NCBI GenBank assembly: GCA_023441055.1
Contig: JAEZQY010000029.1
Coordinates: 293,219 to 357,218 of the forward strand
Direction: 5' to 3'
DNA: 64,000 nt
From: Bacillota bacterium
GTDB lineage: Bacteria > Bacillota > Bacilli > Paenibacillales > UBA4045
Positions 23,757 through 32,742 of this stretch are shown piece by piece; positions within the stretch are counted from its first letter, which is position 1; every line of letters begins with the position of its first letter. The notes under the pieces were generated by a model, which saw nothing but the letters and a program-made list of their open reading frames with translations, was not told the origin of the DNA and ran no database searches. The translations under genes and the position numbers were made by a program.

Positions 23757-25480
23757 CGGTCGCTCGCCATCCTTTTATCAATAATAATGGTCAAGCTTGT
23801 TCCGTATCCTTGCTCGCTCCGCAACTCCAACCGCGATGCTCCTCGGTAGAAGGCTTTGATACGCTCGTTAACATTATAGAGTCCTACGCCGCCCTCTTCC
23901 TCACTCGACAGTCTATACTCATTAATCCCAGCGAGCTTATTCTGGAGAGCCGTCAGCTTATCTTGCTGGATACCAGGACCGTTATCTATAATGGATATTC
24001 GAATTTCATCCGATATCTCCTCCACCTTAAGCTGAATATGAACAGGTCGAATGACAGCGGATGCGCCATGCACGATCGAATTCTCAACCAGTGGCTGAAG
24101 CATAAATCGTGGACATTCAATCATTTCCGCATCCAGAGCGACAGTAATCTCATAGGTCAGCCTGTTCTGAAGTCGCATTTTGTGGATGTTAAGATAGAAG
24201 GTTACGGTCTCCACTTCCTTGGCGAGTACTGTTCTGTCCTCCTGGGGGGACAGGCTGTATCGCATCAGCTTTCCGAACCAGAATGAAATATCGGCTACTT
24301 CTTTGTCATTATTGGCCTCCGCCAGCATCCGGATCGTCTCCAGTGTGTTATATAGGAAGTGAGGCTTGATCTGCGCCTGAAGCACTTGGTAAGCCGCCTC
24401 CTTATGACGCAGCTCGGCTCGGTGCACATTATTGATTAGCTCATCCAATCGACTGATCATATTGTTGTATGTGGTAATTAGGAATCCAATCTCGTCTTGA
24501 CTACCACGACGATTGTCCATCAGCTTCAGATTATCATCACCTAGATTCCGCATATGTCTAGCGAGACGGAAAATGCGCTTCGTGATGGTCGACGCAAGGA
24601 TATAATACATAATGGATAGGGCCGCCAATAAAGCGGCAATGGTTAGCAGCAGTATGATTTCCCTCTGTTTAATCGATCGGAACACATGTTCAAGCTTACC
24701 GATAATGATTAAACGAAGACTTAGCTCCTTAATATACAGCTGATTGGCGATTACTTGTTGGTTGAATAGCGATTGACTATGCTCTTCGCCCATCAGCCAT
24801 TTCAGCGATTCGCTGTCCAGGTCCTCTATAGGTTGTGTTGGATCAGCTGGCGGTAGCTCTGCAATCAGCATGGATACCCAGTTATGGTCAACTCCCGCGG
24901 CGATAATGAAGCTCCGCATTAACTCACGGTTAACCCGAATCTCTAGCAGACCGAGCAATTCGGTTATATTGTGATTATATATATTCTGATAGTAAACTAA
25001 CGAAGGCTCTGCGGCGTCCGGATTGAGCACTCGCCATGCTCCCTCTCCTGCTCTCAAGGATTGGGAAATCAACTCTGCCGGGGGCTGCATTGGGAATATC
25101 CGATCGGGGATACTGAATACCCCTTCCTTATTCGTGTGAATCATAATCGTCTCTATCTCAGGGTTGACGTACAGTGATTGTGTGAATAGCGGGCTGATAT
25201 ATCGTGTATAGGTGTAGATAATATCTGAGGTCGATTCGTGGACTCCTTCTAGATGGTCTCTCACATAAGGATTGTACTGTAACAAACGATGGATCGATTG
25301 AATGCGAGTTAATTCCACTTTCATATTCGAATAAGCCTGCTCCATAATCTTCTGCCGGCTTTCGATGAAATGCTTGGTCAGATTCTCGAACACCTGGTTG
25401 TAATAATAGTAGCCGAAGACAATGACTGGAATGAAAATGAGTGCAATATACCCTACGATCATCTTACGACGTATGCTCAC
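23753..25480 (-). CDS. Sensor histidine kinase (YesM-like, LytS/His_kinase family)
   Basis: Membrane kinase paired with the AraC-type regulator that follows it. TM1 is near the N-terminus (MIVGYIALIFIPVIVFGYYYY), followed by a large extracytoplasmic sensor region, TM2 (ILLLTIAALLAALSIMYYIL), HAMP, a His_kinase segment with the phosphoacceptor in QIKPHFLYNTLETI and an ATPase domain (LQPLVENSIVHG, DNGPGI, GGVGLYNVNERI). The start is uncertain: I prefer GTG at 25480, with GGGGG upstream. An ATG at 25537 would give 594 residues but lies in the tail of a terminator, and an ATG at 25513 has no ribosome site. It probably senses the sugar or the loaded binding protein; that is inference from the family. 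Confidence 0.88.
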   Translation of the reverse strand: MSIRRKMIVGYIALIFIPVIVFGYYYYNQVFENLTKHFIESRQKIMEQAYSNMKVELTRIQSIHRLLQYNPYVRDHLEGVHESTSDIIYTYTRYISPLFTQSLYVNPEIETIMIHTNKEGVFSIPDRIFPMQPPAELISQSLRAGEGAWRVLNPDAAEPSLVYYQNIYNHNITELLGLLEIRVNRELMRSFIIAAGVDHNWVSMLIAELPPADPTQPIEDLDSESLKWLMGEEHSQSLFNQQVIANQLYIKELSLRLIIIGKLEHVFRSIKQREIILLLTIAALLAALSIMYYILASTITKRIFRLARHMRNLGDDNLKLMDNRRGSQDEIGFLITTYNNMISRLDELINNVHRAELRHKEAAYQVLQAQIKPHFLYNTLETIRMLAEANNDKEVADISFWFGKLMRYSLSPQEDRTVLAKEVETVTFYLNIHKMRLQNRLTYEITVALDAEMIECPRFMLQPLVENSIVHGASAVIRPVHIQLKVEEISDEIRISIIDNGPGIQQDKLTALQNKLAGINEYRLSSEEEGGVGLYNVNERIKAFYRGASRLELRSEQGYGTSLTIIIDKRMASDR

Positions 25481-25534
25481 GGTGACAAATGCCCCCAAAC
25501 TTGGAATTGTCATCAATAACGTACCATGAACATG

Positions 25535-25568
25535 CAAAATCCGGTAGAGGAAAATTCGCCTCTACCGG
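25535..25568 (-). terminator. Intrinsic terminator between binding-protein and kinase genes
   Basis: CCGGTAGAGG (25541-25550) pairs perfectly with CCTCTACCGG (25559-25568), 8-base loop, with ATTTTG following on the - strand. It lies inside an apparent operon and could reduce kinase/regulator expression relative to the transporter. Confidence 0.8.
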
Positions 25569-25574
25569 TATTCC

Positions 25575-27173
25575 TTATTTGCCGAATAAACCCTTCTTCT
25601 TCTGATAGACCCCATTCGCCCAATCAACCAGCCCCTGGAGGCCAATCTGTTCCGCATTCTTAATCATTTCATCATAGGCGCGCATAGCTTCCTCTTCAGA
25701 ATCCGCCAGATAAATCCGAACCTTCTCATTTTTAATCATTTCATCGATCTTAGTCTTGATCGTTCGTTCTTCAGAGTCTGGACCTGCTTGGATCAGTCCC
25801 AGTTCGGGCTTATGCTTCGTAATCTCCTTGGTTTCCATAAGCGCTTGAGTGGTCTGGGTTCCGGGCACGTAGCCGAATAATCCTTCCGTAATTGCATCAT
25901 TGTATAGATACCACCACTTAATCCCATTGCTCTCCACGAAGGCAGCATCCGTTGGGTCATAATTCAGATTCGGATAGCCTTCATCATTCCAAGTCCAATG
26001 CTCCCCTTCGATACCGAACATGGTCAGCTTCTTACCCTCGTCAGTCGCTAGGTATTCCAGGAACTTGATTGATTTATCCGGATGCTTGTTATTCTTCGTA
26101 ATGAATGTACCAGCGAACCCTGTTCCACCGCTAACGAGTATGGCTTCGTCAGTCAATGCGGATGGCAGCATCTTATATCTAAAATCGACTCCTTCTGCTT
26201 GTAATGCAGCATTGTTCTTGTCGGCAATGCTCACTGTGTGCATATGGGCAAATGCCTTGCCGCTGAGTACGTATTGATCATCAATCTTATCATTGGCATG
26301 GGCAAAGTTCTCCGCCATGATGTACCCATTGCGATACAAGCTGTTCATAAACTTAAAGTATTCGGTAATGTTCGGATGTCTGATGAAGGATTCCACCTTG
26401 CCGTCCCGTTCAAACCAGTTGTTAAATCCGCCTTCAACACCGAACTGTGACAGGAAGTATTGCTCGATCCATTCCATGTCCATGATGAGCGGTATCATGT
26501 CCGGGTACTTATTCTTAACCATGTCGAGTACGTTAACGAAATCACCCAAGGTTTGGATTGGCGGATTACCCAGCTCTTCGAGGATATCCTCACGTACGGC
26601 TATACCGGGATTTCCGTCATTGCCAAGCGCATATTTATTGGAATCCCATTCCTCCTGTGTTGCGAATGCGTTGCGGACCGTGTAGAAGTTTCCGTCATCC
26701 ATCGTATGGATGGCAATCCGTATGGGGTCAATATTAAAGTCCGGCGCATACTTCTCGATTAATTCATTCCATGAATAAGACAGCTTGGGATCGGAGAGCC
26801 GAGTGACTTGATTATAGGTAAAGATTAGATCCGGCAGATCACCTGATGCAATCATCAATGGCAGTTGATTGTCGTCTGTCGCCACCGTAACCTTCATCTT
26901 CACCCCTGTCTTCTCGGTGAGCTTCTCTGCAATAGGACCTGCCCACTCTCTTACCGGGTACCAGAATGCGTCGATGAACAGTGTCAGCTCCACGACTTCA
27001 TCCGTTTTTGCTGGTTCAGCCTTAGTGTCTGGTTTACTCGTGACAGTCTCACTCTTGTTTTCCGTTGCCTGATTCCCGCCATTGTTATTCCCGCTGCAGG
27101 CTGCCATAAGTGTAAGGATGAGCATAACAATGATTACTACGTTTAACGATTTGTAACCTTTTGTCCTTACCAA
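25575..27173 (-). CDS. ABC transporter sugar-binding lipoprotein
   Basis: Extracellular solute-binding protein of 532 residues, family 1 type as found with LplB/YtcP permeases. The N-terminus has a basic start, a hydrophobic core and the lipobox LMAAC with Cys26 as the lipid-modified residue, followed by an Asn/Gly/Thr-rich linker. The rest is a typical two-lobe binding protein. The start codon is TTG at 27173 with GGAGGGG five bases upstream. It follows two permease genes after a 128-base gap containing a palindrome and an inverted repeat, and is followed by a terminator. The ATP-binding subunit is not encoded nearby, as is usual when a shared MsmX-like ATPase is used. Ligand inferred to be a fucosylated oligosaccharide. 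Confidence 0.9.
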   Translation of the reverse strand: MVRTKGYKSLNVVIIVMLILTLMAACSGNNNGGNQATENKSETVTSKPDTKAEPAKTDEVVELTLFIDAFWYPVREWAGPIAEKLTEKTGVKMKVTVATDDNQLPLMIASGDLPDLIFTYNQVTRLSDPKLSYSWNELIEKYAPDFNIDPIRIAIHTMDDGNFYTVRNAFATQEEWDSNKYALGNDGNPGIAVREDILEELGNPPIQTLGDFVNVLDMVKNKYPDMIPLIMDMEWIEQYFLSQFGVEGGFNNWFERDGKVESFIRHPNITEYFKFMNSLYRNGYIMAENFAHANDKIDDQYVLSGKAFAHMHTVSIADKNNAALQAEGVDFRYKMLPSALTDEAILVSGGTGFAGTFITKNNKHPDKSIKFLEYLATDEGKKLTMFGIEGEHWTWNDEGYPNLNYDPTDAAFVESNGIKWWYLYNDAITEGLFGYVPGTQTTQALMETKEITKHKPELGLIQAGPDSEERTIKTKIDEMIKNEKVRIYLADSEEEAMRAYDEMIKNAEQIGLQGLVDWANGVYQKKKGLFGK

Positions 27174-27204
27174 GATAACCCCTCCAATTCAAATTAGTGG
27201 ATTC

Positions 27205-27248
27205 CATTTCATAACTACGCTATACCTCCTAGCAGAGACTATGAAATG
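27205..27248 (-). promoter_or_regulatory. Intercistronic inverted repeat upstream of the binding-protein gene
   Basis: CATTTCATA and TATGAAATG (27205-27213, 27240-27248) are perfect inverted arms; an inner GCTA/TAGC pair leaves a loop exposing GGAGGTA on the - strand. It may stabilise the binding-protein message or control its translation. A tiny frame MKWNPLI follows but is not supported. Confidence 0.4.
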
Positions 27249-27260
27249 AGTTCGATAATA

Positions 27261-27286
27261 TATTAAAGCACGTACGTGCATTAATA
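27261..27286. promoter_or_regulatory. 26-bp palindrome, candidate operator
   Basis: The segment centred between 27273 and 27274 is GCACGTACGTGC flanked by TTAA-type arms. Twelve of 13 base pairs of the dyad match, the exception being 27267/27280. It has no loop, which suits a DNA operator more than an RNA hairpin. It lies 16 bases after the stop of the upstream permease gene and about 90 bases before the lipoprotein start. Confidence 0.55.
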
Positions 27287-27301
27287 CCGGAGCTAACACT
27301 G

Positions 27302-28183
27302 TCATCCCTTGACAGAACCGAGCATGATGCCCTGAACGAAGTACTTCTGTAGGAATGGATATACACACACGATCGGAATAATAGCGACAACCATCGCTGT
27401 GACCTGAAGCGAATAGCTCGTCACACCGGTAGACGAAGCGTTGGAAACCGCGAGCGCATCCATCGGTGAATTGCTTTTATTGATCACTTCGATCATTCGG
27501 TAAGTGAGTGTCCTCAGGTTTTCTGATTGTACAAAGTAAGCGGAGTCCAGCCACGAGTTCCATTGACCCACGCCCAAGAATAGTGCCATTGTAGCGAGGA
27601 GAGGCGTTGAGACCGGAAGAATGATGCGGCCGAAGATCACAAGCTCATTGGCACCATCCATATGGGCCGATTCCTTCAGCTCAGTTGGGATTTCACGGAA
27701 GAAGGAGACGGCGATTAGCAAGAAAAATATATTGAGCATCGTGGGAATGATATAGACACCGAACGAATTGAGCAAGCCGAGTGAGCGCAGCACGACGTAG
27801 TAAGGAATAAGGCCGCCGGAGAAATACATCGCGAATATGATCACTGTGAAATACGTCTTATTGAACAGTAAATCACGATGCGAAAGCGCGTATGCGACCA
27901 AGGCGGTAAGCATGACACCCAATATGGTGCCCGCGAGTGTCCGAGCAACGCTGACGAGGAAGGCAATGTACCATTTGGGATCATTCAGGAACATCTTGTA
28001 ATTCTCAAGCGTTACGTTTCGAGGCCATAGATAGACCCCGCCTAGGAGTGAGTCCGATCCCTTGTTGAAGGACAGGATTAGAATATAATAAAACGGATAT
28101 AGCATCGTGATGAGAATCATGAACAGGATGGCATAAATAATAGTATCCAGCAGCATATCCTTATGTCCTTGCATTTTTAACAT
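27302..28183 (-). CDS. ABC transporter permease (YtcP/CUT1 type, second permease)
   Basis: A 293-residue inner membrane permease with about six TM segments. It contains the EAA-type cytoplasmic loop ELKESAHMDGANELVIFGRIILP, which contacts the ATPase, and ends YPFLQKYFVQGIMLGSVKG, a signature of the YtcP group. The start at 28183 (MLKMQGHKD) is chosen because GGGGTGG lies 7 bases upstream; a longer frame to 28228 overlaps the previous gene. It pairs with the LplB-type permease 19 bases upstream. The importer substrate is inferred from the flanking GH95 genes. Confidence 0.92.
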   Translation of the reverse strand: MLKMQGHKDMLLDTIIYAILFMILITMLYPFYYILILSFNKGSDSLLGGVYLWPRNVTLENYKMFLNDPKWYIAFLVSVARTLAGTILGVMLTALVAYALSHRDLLFNKTYFTVIIFAMYFSGGLIPYYVVLRSLGLLNSFGVYIIPTMLNIFFLLIAVSFFREIPTELKESAHMDGANELVIFGRIILPVSTPLLATMALFLGVGQWNSWLDSAYFVQSENLRTLTYRMIEVINKSNSPMDALAVSNASSTGVTSYSLQVTAMVVAIIPIVCVYPFLQKYFVQGIMLGSVKG

Positions 28184-28202
28184 AGGGCAGCCACCCCTTT
28201 CG

Positions 28203-29186
28203 CTAGAATAAGCTCGAGCCAGATGCACGTCTGGAGATATAGTTGCTGGAGAATATCAATGTAACCGATATGATGGACTGAATGAGGTCTATAGCCGCTG
28301 CATAAGAGAATCGGCCATCTCTGAGTCCTACCTTGAATGCATACGTCTGCACAATTTCTGAGGTTGGGTTATTGATGCTGTTGCCGAGCAGGAATGCCTG
28401 CTCGAAATTAGAGCCAACTAGACCGCCGCCGAGAATACTGCCAATTGTCAAAATCAAAACGACGATAATTGTCCCCTTGATTCCAGGAAGCGTGATATGC
28501 CAGATCCGCGCCAATCTTCCCGCACCGTCGATCTGAGCAGCTTCGTATAGAGCGGGATTGATGCCTGAGATGGCCGCCAGGAAGATGATTGTCCACCAGC
28601 CCATCTCCTTCCAGACCGCGGTGCCCACTGCTAGGCTCCAGAAGTAATCTGGATTAGTTAGAATCGGCAGCGGTTTGTCAATCAGACCTAGCGCCATTAA
28701 TGTCTTGTTAATGATGCCGACATCTGCAGAGAAGAAGCTGAACGACAGACCCACCACAATGACCCAAGAAATGAAATGCGGCAGGTAACTAACCGTCTGT
28801 ACAATCCGTTTGAACGCCATATGTCTAACTTCATTTAATAAGATCGCGAACAAGATAGGCGCGGGGAAGGTGAAGATGACTTTAAGAAAGCTTAGGGCCA
28901 GCGTATTGCGCACAATTCTCTTGAACTGATAATCGTTAACGAACTCGTCGAAGTACTTTAATCCGACCCACTCACTTGTAAAAATCCCCTTGATCCCCGT
29001 CGAGATACTGTAATTCTTGAAAGCCATGATAATGCCAAACATAGGTGTATAAGAGAAGATAAGCAGGAAAATCATTCCCAGCAACATAAACAGATGAAGG
29101 GACTTTTGCCTTTTAAAGCGCTTCCATATATGCGAGTTCTTTATATCCTTGACTGTAGGATGTATCATCTTGGTGTTCATATCCAT
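28203..29186 (-). CDS. ABC transporter permease (LplB type, first permease)
   Basis: A membrane permease of about 327 residues and six TM segments. The EAA loop is YEAAQIDGAGRLARIWHITLPGI, and YLPHFISWVIVVG is typical of LplB-like proteins. ATG codons at 29186 and 29180 both suit the GGGAGG sites. It heads the transporter pair and lies about 50 bases downstream of a 41-bp element that is repeated upstream of the second GH95 gene, which suggests an internal promoter here. Confidence 0.92.
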   Translation of the reverse strand: MDMNTKMIHPTVKDIKNSHIWKRFKRQKSLHLFMLLGMIFLLIFSYTPMFGIIMAFKNYSISTGIKGIFTSEWVGLKYFDEFVNDYQFKRIVRNTLALSFLKVIFTFPAPILFAILLNEVRHMAFKRIVQTVSYLPHFISWVIVVGLSFSFFSADVGIINKTLMALGLIDKPLPILTNPDYFWSLAVGTAVWKEMGWWTIIFLAAISGINPALYEAAQIDGAGRLARIWHITLPGIKGTIIVVLILTIGSILGGGLVGSNFEQAFLLGNSINNPTSEIVQTYAFKVGLRDGRFSYAAAIDLIQSIISVTLIFSSNYISRRASGSSLF

Positions 29187-29237
29187 TCGCCTCCCTCCCT
29201 CCCTAACTACTAGTTTATAGCCGTATTCCATTTTAAG

Positions 29238-29278
29238 TAAGTCGACATTTTTGAGATTGTATTGCTGTTTTTTGATCT
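29238..29278 (-). promoter_or_regulatory. Copy A of a 41-bp repeated regulatory element
   Basis: This segment matches 32743-32783 at 30 of 41 positions without gaps. Shared blocks on the - strand are GATCAAAAAA, CAA, TCTC, AAA and GACTTA. It begins at the ADH stop codon and lies about 52 bases upstream of the LplB-type permease start. A binding site for the operon's response regulator followed by a promoter is the simplest reading. Confidence 0.6.
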
Positions 29279-30284
29279 ATGGATGGATAACCACCTTGAC
29301 CGTCGTCCCCTTGTTCGATCTGCATAGATCCATTGCTGCTCCGATGTCGGCAAGCTTCATCCGGTGAGAGATCAGCAGATCACCAGGAATGGTTCCATTG
29401 CGAAGCAGCTTGAGCGCGAGCGGGAGATAGAGTCCAGGACTGGCAAAGCTGGCGCGAAGCTGAAGCTTGCGGAAGTGGAAATCATTGGCGTCAAATTGGA
29501 TTAACCCATTACCAAAACCGATATAAGCGACAATACCGCCATAGGCAAGCAGCGATAGCGTATCAGGCAACAGCTGAACCGGCGCAGTCATCAATACTCG
29601 GTCGAATTGTTTATGCAGCTCCTTATAGTCGGTAAGTAACGAATCGATCGCGATGGTCTCCGCTCCAAGCTGCCGAGCCACCTCAAGACGCTTGGTGTTG
29701 CTTGATTTACCTATACAGACTACCTTCTCGGCACCACTACGCAGGGCCAGTGGGATAGCCATCAATCCGATTGGGCCGGGGCCTACAAGACAGACGCGGT
29801 CCCCAAGCTGAATATCAGCAGTCTTCACCAGATCAATCGCGACGCCTGCTGGTTCAGCTAGACAAGCAATATCAGGTGTCAGTCCTTCATAAGGAACTAC
29901 ACAGCAGCTTGGTGCGAGCATGTAATCACTGAATCCTAAGGTTGGACCTGCATGCCAGAAGCTGGGCGCCTTATTACATAAGTCCACTCTCCCATTCCGG
30001 CAAGTATCACATGTGCCGCAATATCTGGACGTCTCAATAACTACCTTGTCCCCCGGCTTAAGTGTTCCGCAATGATCACCGACCTTTACAATCTCCCCAG
30101 CGATTTCGTGTCCGAATGGACGCCACTCTTCTACTTGATCGACGGCTTCATTCAGATCACTTCCGCATATGGAGCAAGCTTCAACTCGAATGAGGACATA
30201 CTGATCCGCTAGTGTATCAGACAATTCCACCTCCCGAATTTCGGTTTGCCAAGGGGATTTCAGAAATGCGCTGCGTGTCTTCAT
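29277..30284 (-). CDS. Zinc-dependent alcohol/sugar dehydrogenase (MDR family)
   Basis: A 335-residue medium-chain dehydrogenase. Catalytic zinc ligands are visible in CSICGSD and GHEIAGE, the structural zinc lobe in CGTCDTCRNGRVDLC, and the nucleotide-binding fold at VGPGPIGLMAI. Relatives include sorbitol, threonine and L-galactonate or fucose dehydrogenases. Between the GH95 gene and the importer, a role in oxidising L-fucose, L-galactose or a derived polyol is plausible but unproven. It lies about 37 bases downstream of the second GH95 gene, and its stop codon overlaps the end of the repeated regulatory element. Confidence 0.88.
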   Translation of the reverse strand: MKTRSAFLKSPWQTEIREVELSDTLADQYVLIRVEACSICGSDLNEAVDQVEEWRPFGHEIAGEIVKVGDHCGTLKPGDKVVIETSRYCGTCDTCRNGRVDLCNKAPSFWHAGPTLGFSDYMLAPSCCVVPYEGLTPDIACLAEPAGVAIDLVKTADIQLGDRVCLVGPGPIGLMAIPLALRSGAEKVVCIGKSSNTKRLEVARQLGAETIAIDSLLTDYKELHKQFDRVLMTAPVQLLPDTLSLLAYGGIVAYIGFGNGLIQFDANDFHFRKLQLRASFASPGLYLPLALKLLRNGTIPGDLLISHRMKLADIGAAMDLCRSNKGTTVKVVIHP

Positions 30285-30321
30285 GCCATCATCCTTTCTA
30301 TCGATTTAGAAGTCACTCCTA

Positions 30322-32628
30322 CTACAAGGGAAGCAGCTCATATTCGGAATTGGGCATCACCGTGAATCGGAGAACACACTCTTCTTCACGTTCGACTCCA
30401 ATCGTCTCATCACAGCTTACTAGCTTCACCGGAATTGGTGTACGGAGAACGCATTCGCCGGCTACCGAGGACCGGATGCTTGCCGCGATCAACCTCCGCT
30501 CGGCCCATGCTATACGAACCACATAACCTCCACGAGCTCGGAGTCCGTTGACTTCTCCAGTATGCAGCAATTGCGGCAGCGCCGGAAGAAGATGAATTTC
30601 ACCTGCATGACTTTGGAGCAGCATTTCAGCAATGGCCGCAGTGCCGCCGAAGATCCCGTCGATTTGATAGACCGGGGAATTATTGGGGTGGTTAGGCAGC
30701 ATGTTTCTCGCCAGCAGCTTCGGCATTAGCGCCATCGCCTTCTCCGCTTCTCGGAGTCTGGCCAAGCCATTCATCGCCCATGCGCGGCTCCACCCTCCCT
30801 GAGCACCGCCATGCGCCAATCTGCGTTCCAGCGATTTTCGAGCCGCCTCAGCAAGCTCAGGCTCCTTATGAAGTGTTATTTGACTGCCTGGATGAAGAGC
30901 GAACAAGTGCGAGATATGCCGATGACCTGGCTCGGCCTCCTCGTAATCCTCTAGCCATTCCTGCAGCTGTCCATGTCGACCGATTTTGGGTTTTGGCAGC
31001 TTCCCTAGTGCTATCTCAATATCCGACGCAAGCGCTCCGTCTCCAGCAATGCCCAGCAACTGCTCACTTTCGGACACGGCCATGAACAACTCTCTAGTAA
31101 TTTGAGTGTCCATAGCGGGTCCAGCACAGAGCGTTCCCTGTTCTCCATTAGGCAATAAATAAGTGTTCTCTGGCGATAAGGATGGGCTCGTCACAAGTTC
31201 ACCACTCGGGCTTTCCACCAGGAAGTCCAGTAAGAACAAAGCTGCGTCGCGCATTACAGGGTACGCGCGTTTCAGAAATGCGATGTCCATCGTATATAGA
31301 TAGCGCTCCCATAGATGCAGGCATAGCCAAGCGGCACCCATCGGCCAATAGGTTGCTGGAATATACGTATCCTGTGGTGCGGTATCTGCCCATATATCCG
31401 TATTGTGATGAGCCATGAAGCCCCTGCATCCATAGGTTACCTGCGCTGTTGTGCTCCCGGTCTTATGCAGACGCTCCAACAGATCGAACAGCGGTTCATG
31501 ACATTCAGAGAGACCGCAATTCTCCGCAGGCCAGTAGTTCATCTGCGTATTGATATTAATCGTGAATTTGCTGTCCCAAGGTGGAATGAAAAGCTCATTC
31601 CAGATCCCCTGCAGGTTCGCGGGCAGTGAACCAGGCCGGCTAGATGCAATCAACAGATAGCGGCCATATTGAAAGTAAAGGGCGATCAGCCGCGGATCCT
31701 GCTCCCCCTCGATTAGTCGTTCAATGCGCTTGTCCAAGGACATGTGATCAAGCTCGGGCTCATCAGAACCTATCGCTAAGGAAACGCTTCGGAACAATGC
31801 CCCGTGATCGCGTACATGTCTGTTGAACAGTTCCTTATAGGACTGGTTTGCGATTACGGCCATTCGCTCCGCGGCATCCTCCAAGGGGGGCATCACCCTA
31901 AAGCTTGTGGCTGCGGTTAGATACAAGGTCACCGTATCTGCCTGTTCCACAACGATATGCTCACCAATTACCTTAGTCGATCCACCCACGGAAGATGCCT
32001 TTAACACAGCTGCGTAATCGATGCCGTCCTCTCCACCGCTGTTTCCCGCCAGGAAGACCGCGTCTTCCCCTACCCGCCCCGAATGACCCGCATAACGCCA
32101 ATTTCCTCTTTCCATGCGAGTAGTAAAGCTAATTGCACCCGGTTGATCCGCAGTCAATCGGACTACAATGGCTTGATCAGGGAAGCTCGCGAATATTTCA
32201 CGTGTATAGACAGTATCCTTGCACTTGAATTGAATCGTCACTATGCCCGTACTCATATCCAATTCGCGGCTGTACGCTTCAATCTCTCCCTCTGGGTTAG
32301 AGAACTGAATTAGAATATGTCCCAAGGGCACATAATGCCGTTGGGATTCCGGCAACCCTGACAGTGCAAGAACGGCTAGTTTTTCGGCTTCCTTTATCTT
32401 GCCCTCGAATAACAGTCTTCGTATTTCAGGCAAATGGGTCCTGGCATCCGGATTATGGCGGTCTCTGGGCCCGCCATACCAGAGCGAATCCTCATTGAGC
32501 TGAATCCGCTCATTCCCCGGATGCCCATACACAACAGCGCCAAGTCTTCCGTTCCCGATTGGAAATCCTTCTGACCATGCTCTAGCTGGACTGTAAAACA
32601 GCAACCGATTGAATTCGCTATTCATCAT
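30322..32628 (-). CDS. GH95 alpha-L-fucosidase/alpha-L-galactosidase (paralogue 2)
   Basis: A 768-residue GH95 enzyme clearly paralogous to the one at 20.7-23.0 kb: the same motifs PIGNGRLGAVVYG, LNEDSLWYGGP, ESQRHYVPLG, NINTQMNYWPAE, SPENTY and QIDGIFGGTAAIAEM occur in the same order. One visible difference is Ile for Asn in the DGNFGG motif of paralogue 1 (DGIFGG here), close to the active site. No signal peptide is present. It is the first gene of the - strand operon, with GGGGGAAG 7 bases before its ATG. The two copies may split fucoside and L-galactoside substrates, or act on different linkages. Confidence 0.92.
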   Translation of the reverse strand: MMNSEFNRLLFYSPARAWSEGFPIGNGRLGAVVYGHPGNERIQLNEDSLWYGGPRDRHNPDARTHLPEIRRLLFEGKIKEAEKLAVLALSGLPESQRHYVPLGHILIQFSNPEGEIEAYSRELDMSTGIVTIQFKCKDTVYTREIFASFPDQAIVVRLTADQPGAISFTTRMERGNWRYAGHSGRVGEDAVFLAGNSGGEDGIDYAAVLKASSVGGSTKVIGEHIVVEQADTVTLYLTAATSFRVMPPLEDAAERMAVIANQSYKELFNRHVRDHGALFRSVSLAIGSDEPELDHMSLDKRIERLIEGEQDPRLIALYFQYGRYLLIASSRPGSLPANLQGIWNELFIPPWDSKFTININTQMNYWPAENCGLSECHEPLFDLLERLHKTGSTTAQVTYGCRGFMAHHNTDIWADTAPQDTYIPATYWPMGAAWLCLHLWERYLYTMDIAFLKRAYPVMRDAALFLLDFLVESPSGELVTSPSLSPENTYLLPNGEQGTLCAGPAMDTQITRELFMAVSESEQLLGIAGDGALASDIEIALGKLPKPKIGRHGQLQEWLEDYEEAEPGHRHISHLFALHPGSQITLHKEPELAEAARKSLERRLAHGGAQGGWSRAWAMNGLARLREAEKAMALMPKLLARNMLPNHPNNSPVYQIDGIFGGTAAIAEMLLQSHAGEIHLLPALPQLLHTGEVNGLRARGGYVVRIAWAERRLIAASIRSSVAGECVLRTPIPVKLVSCDETIGVEREEECVLRFTVMPNSEYELLPL

Positions 32629-32742
32629 TGTGCATCTTCCCCCTTTGTTTTCTTACGAATCAACTAGGAGCAGCAGCATCTTGCACAGGCGAGACTCAAT
32701 AACTTCCTCACTCTTATACTACTTCTCTTGATCCCACTGTCA

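Noticed and set aside
27192..27215. Leader peptide MKWNPLI before the binding-protein gene
   Set aside because: The nearest ribosome site is too far from its ATG and no control residue or attenuator is evident.
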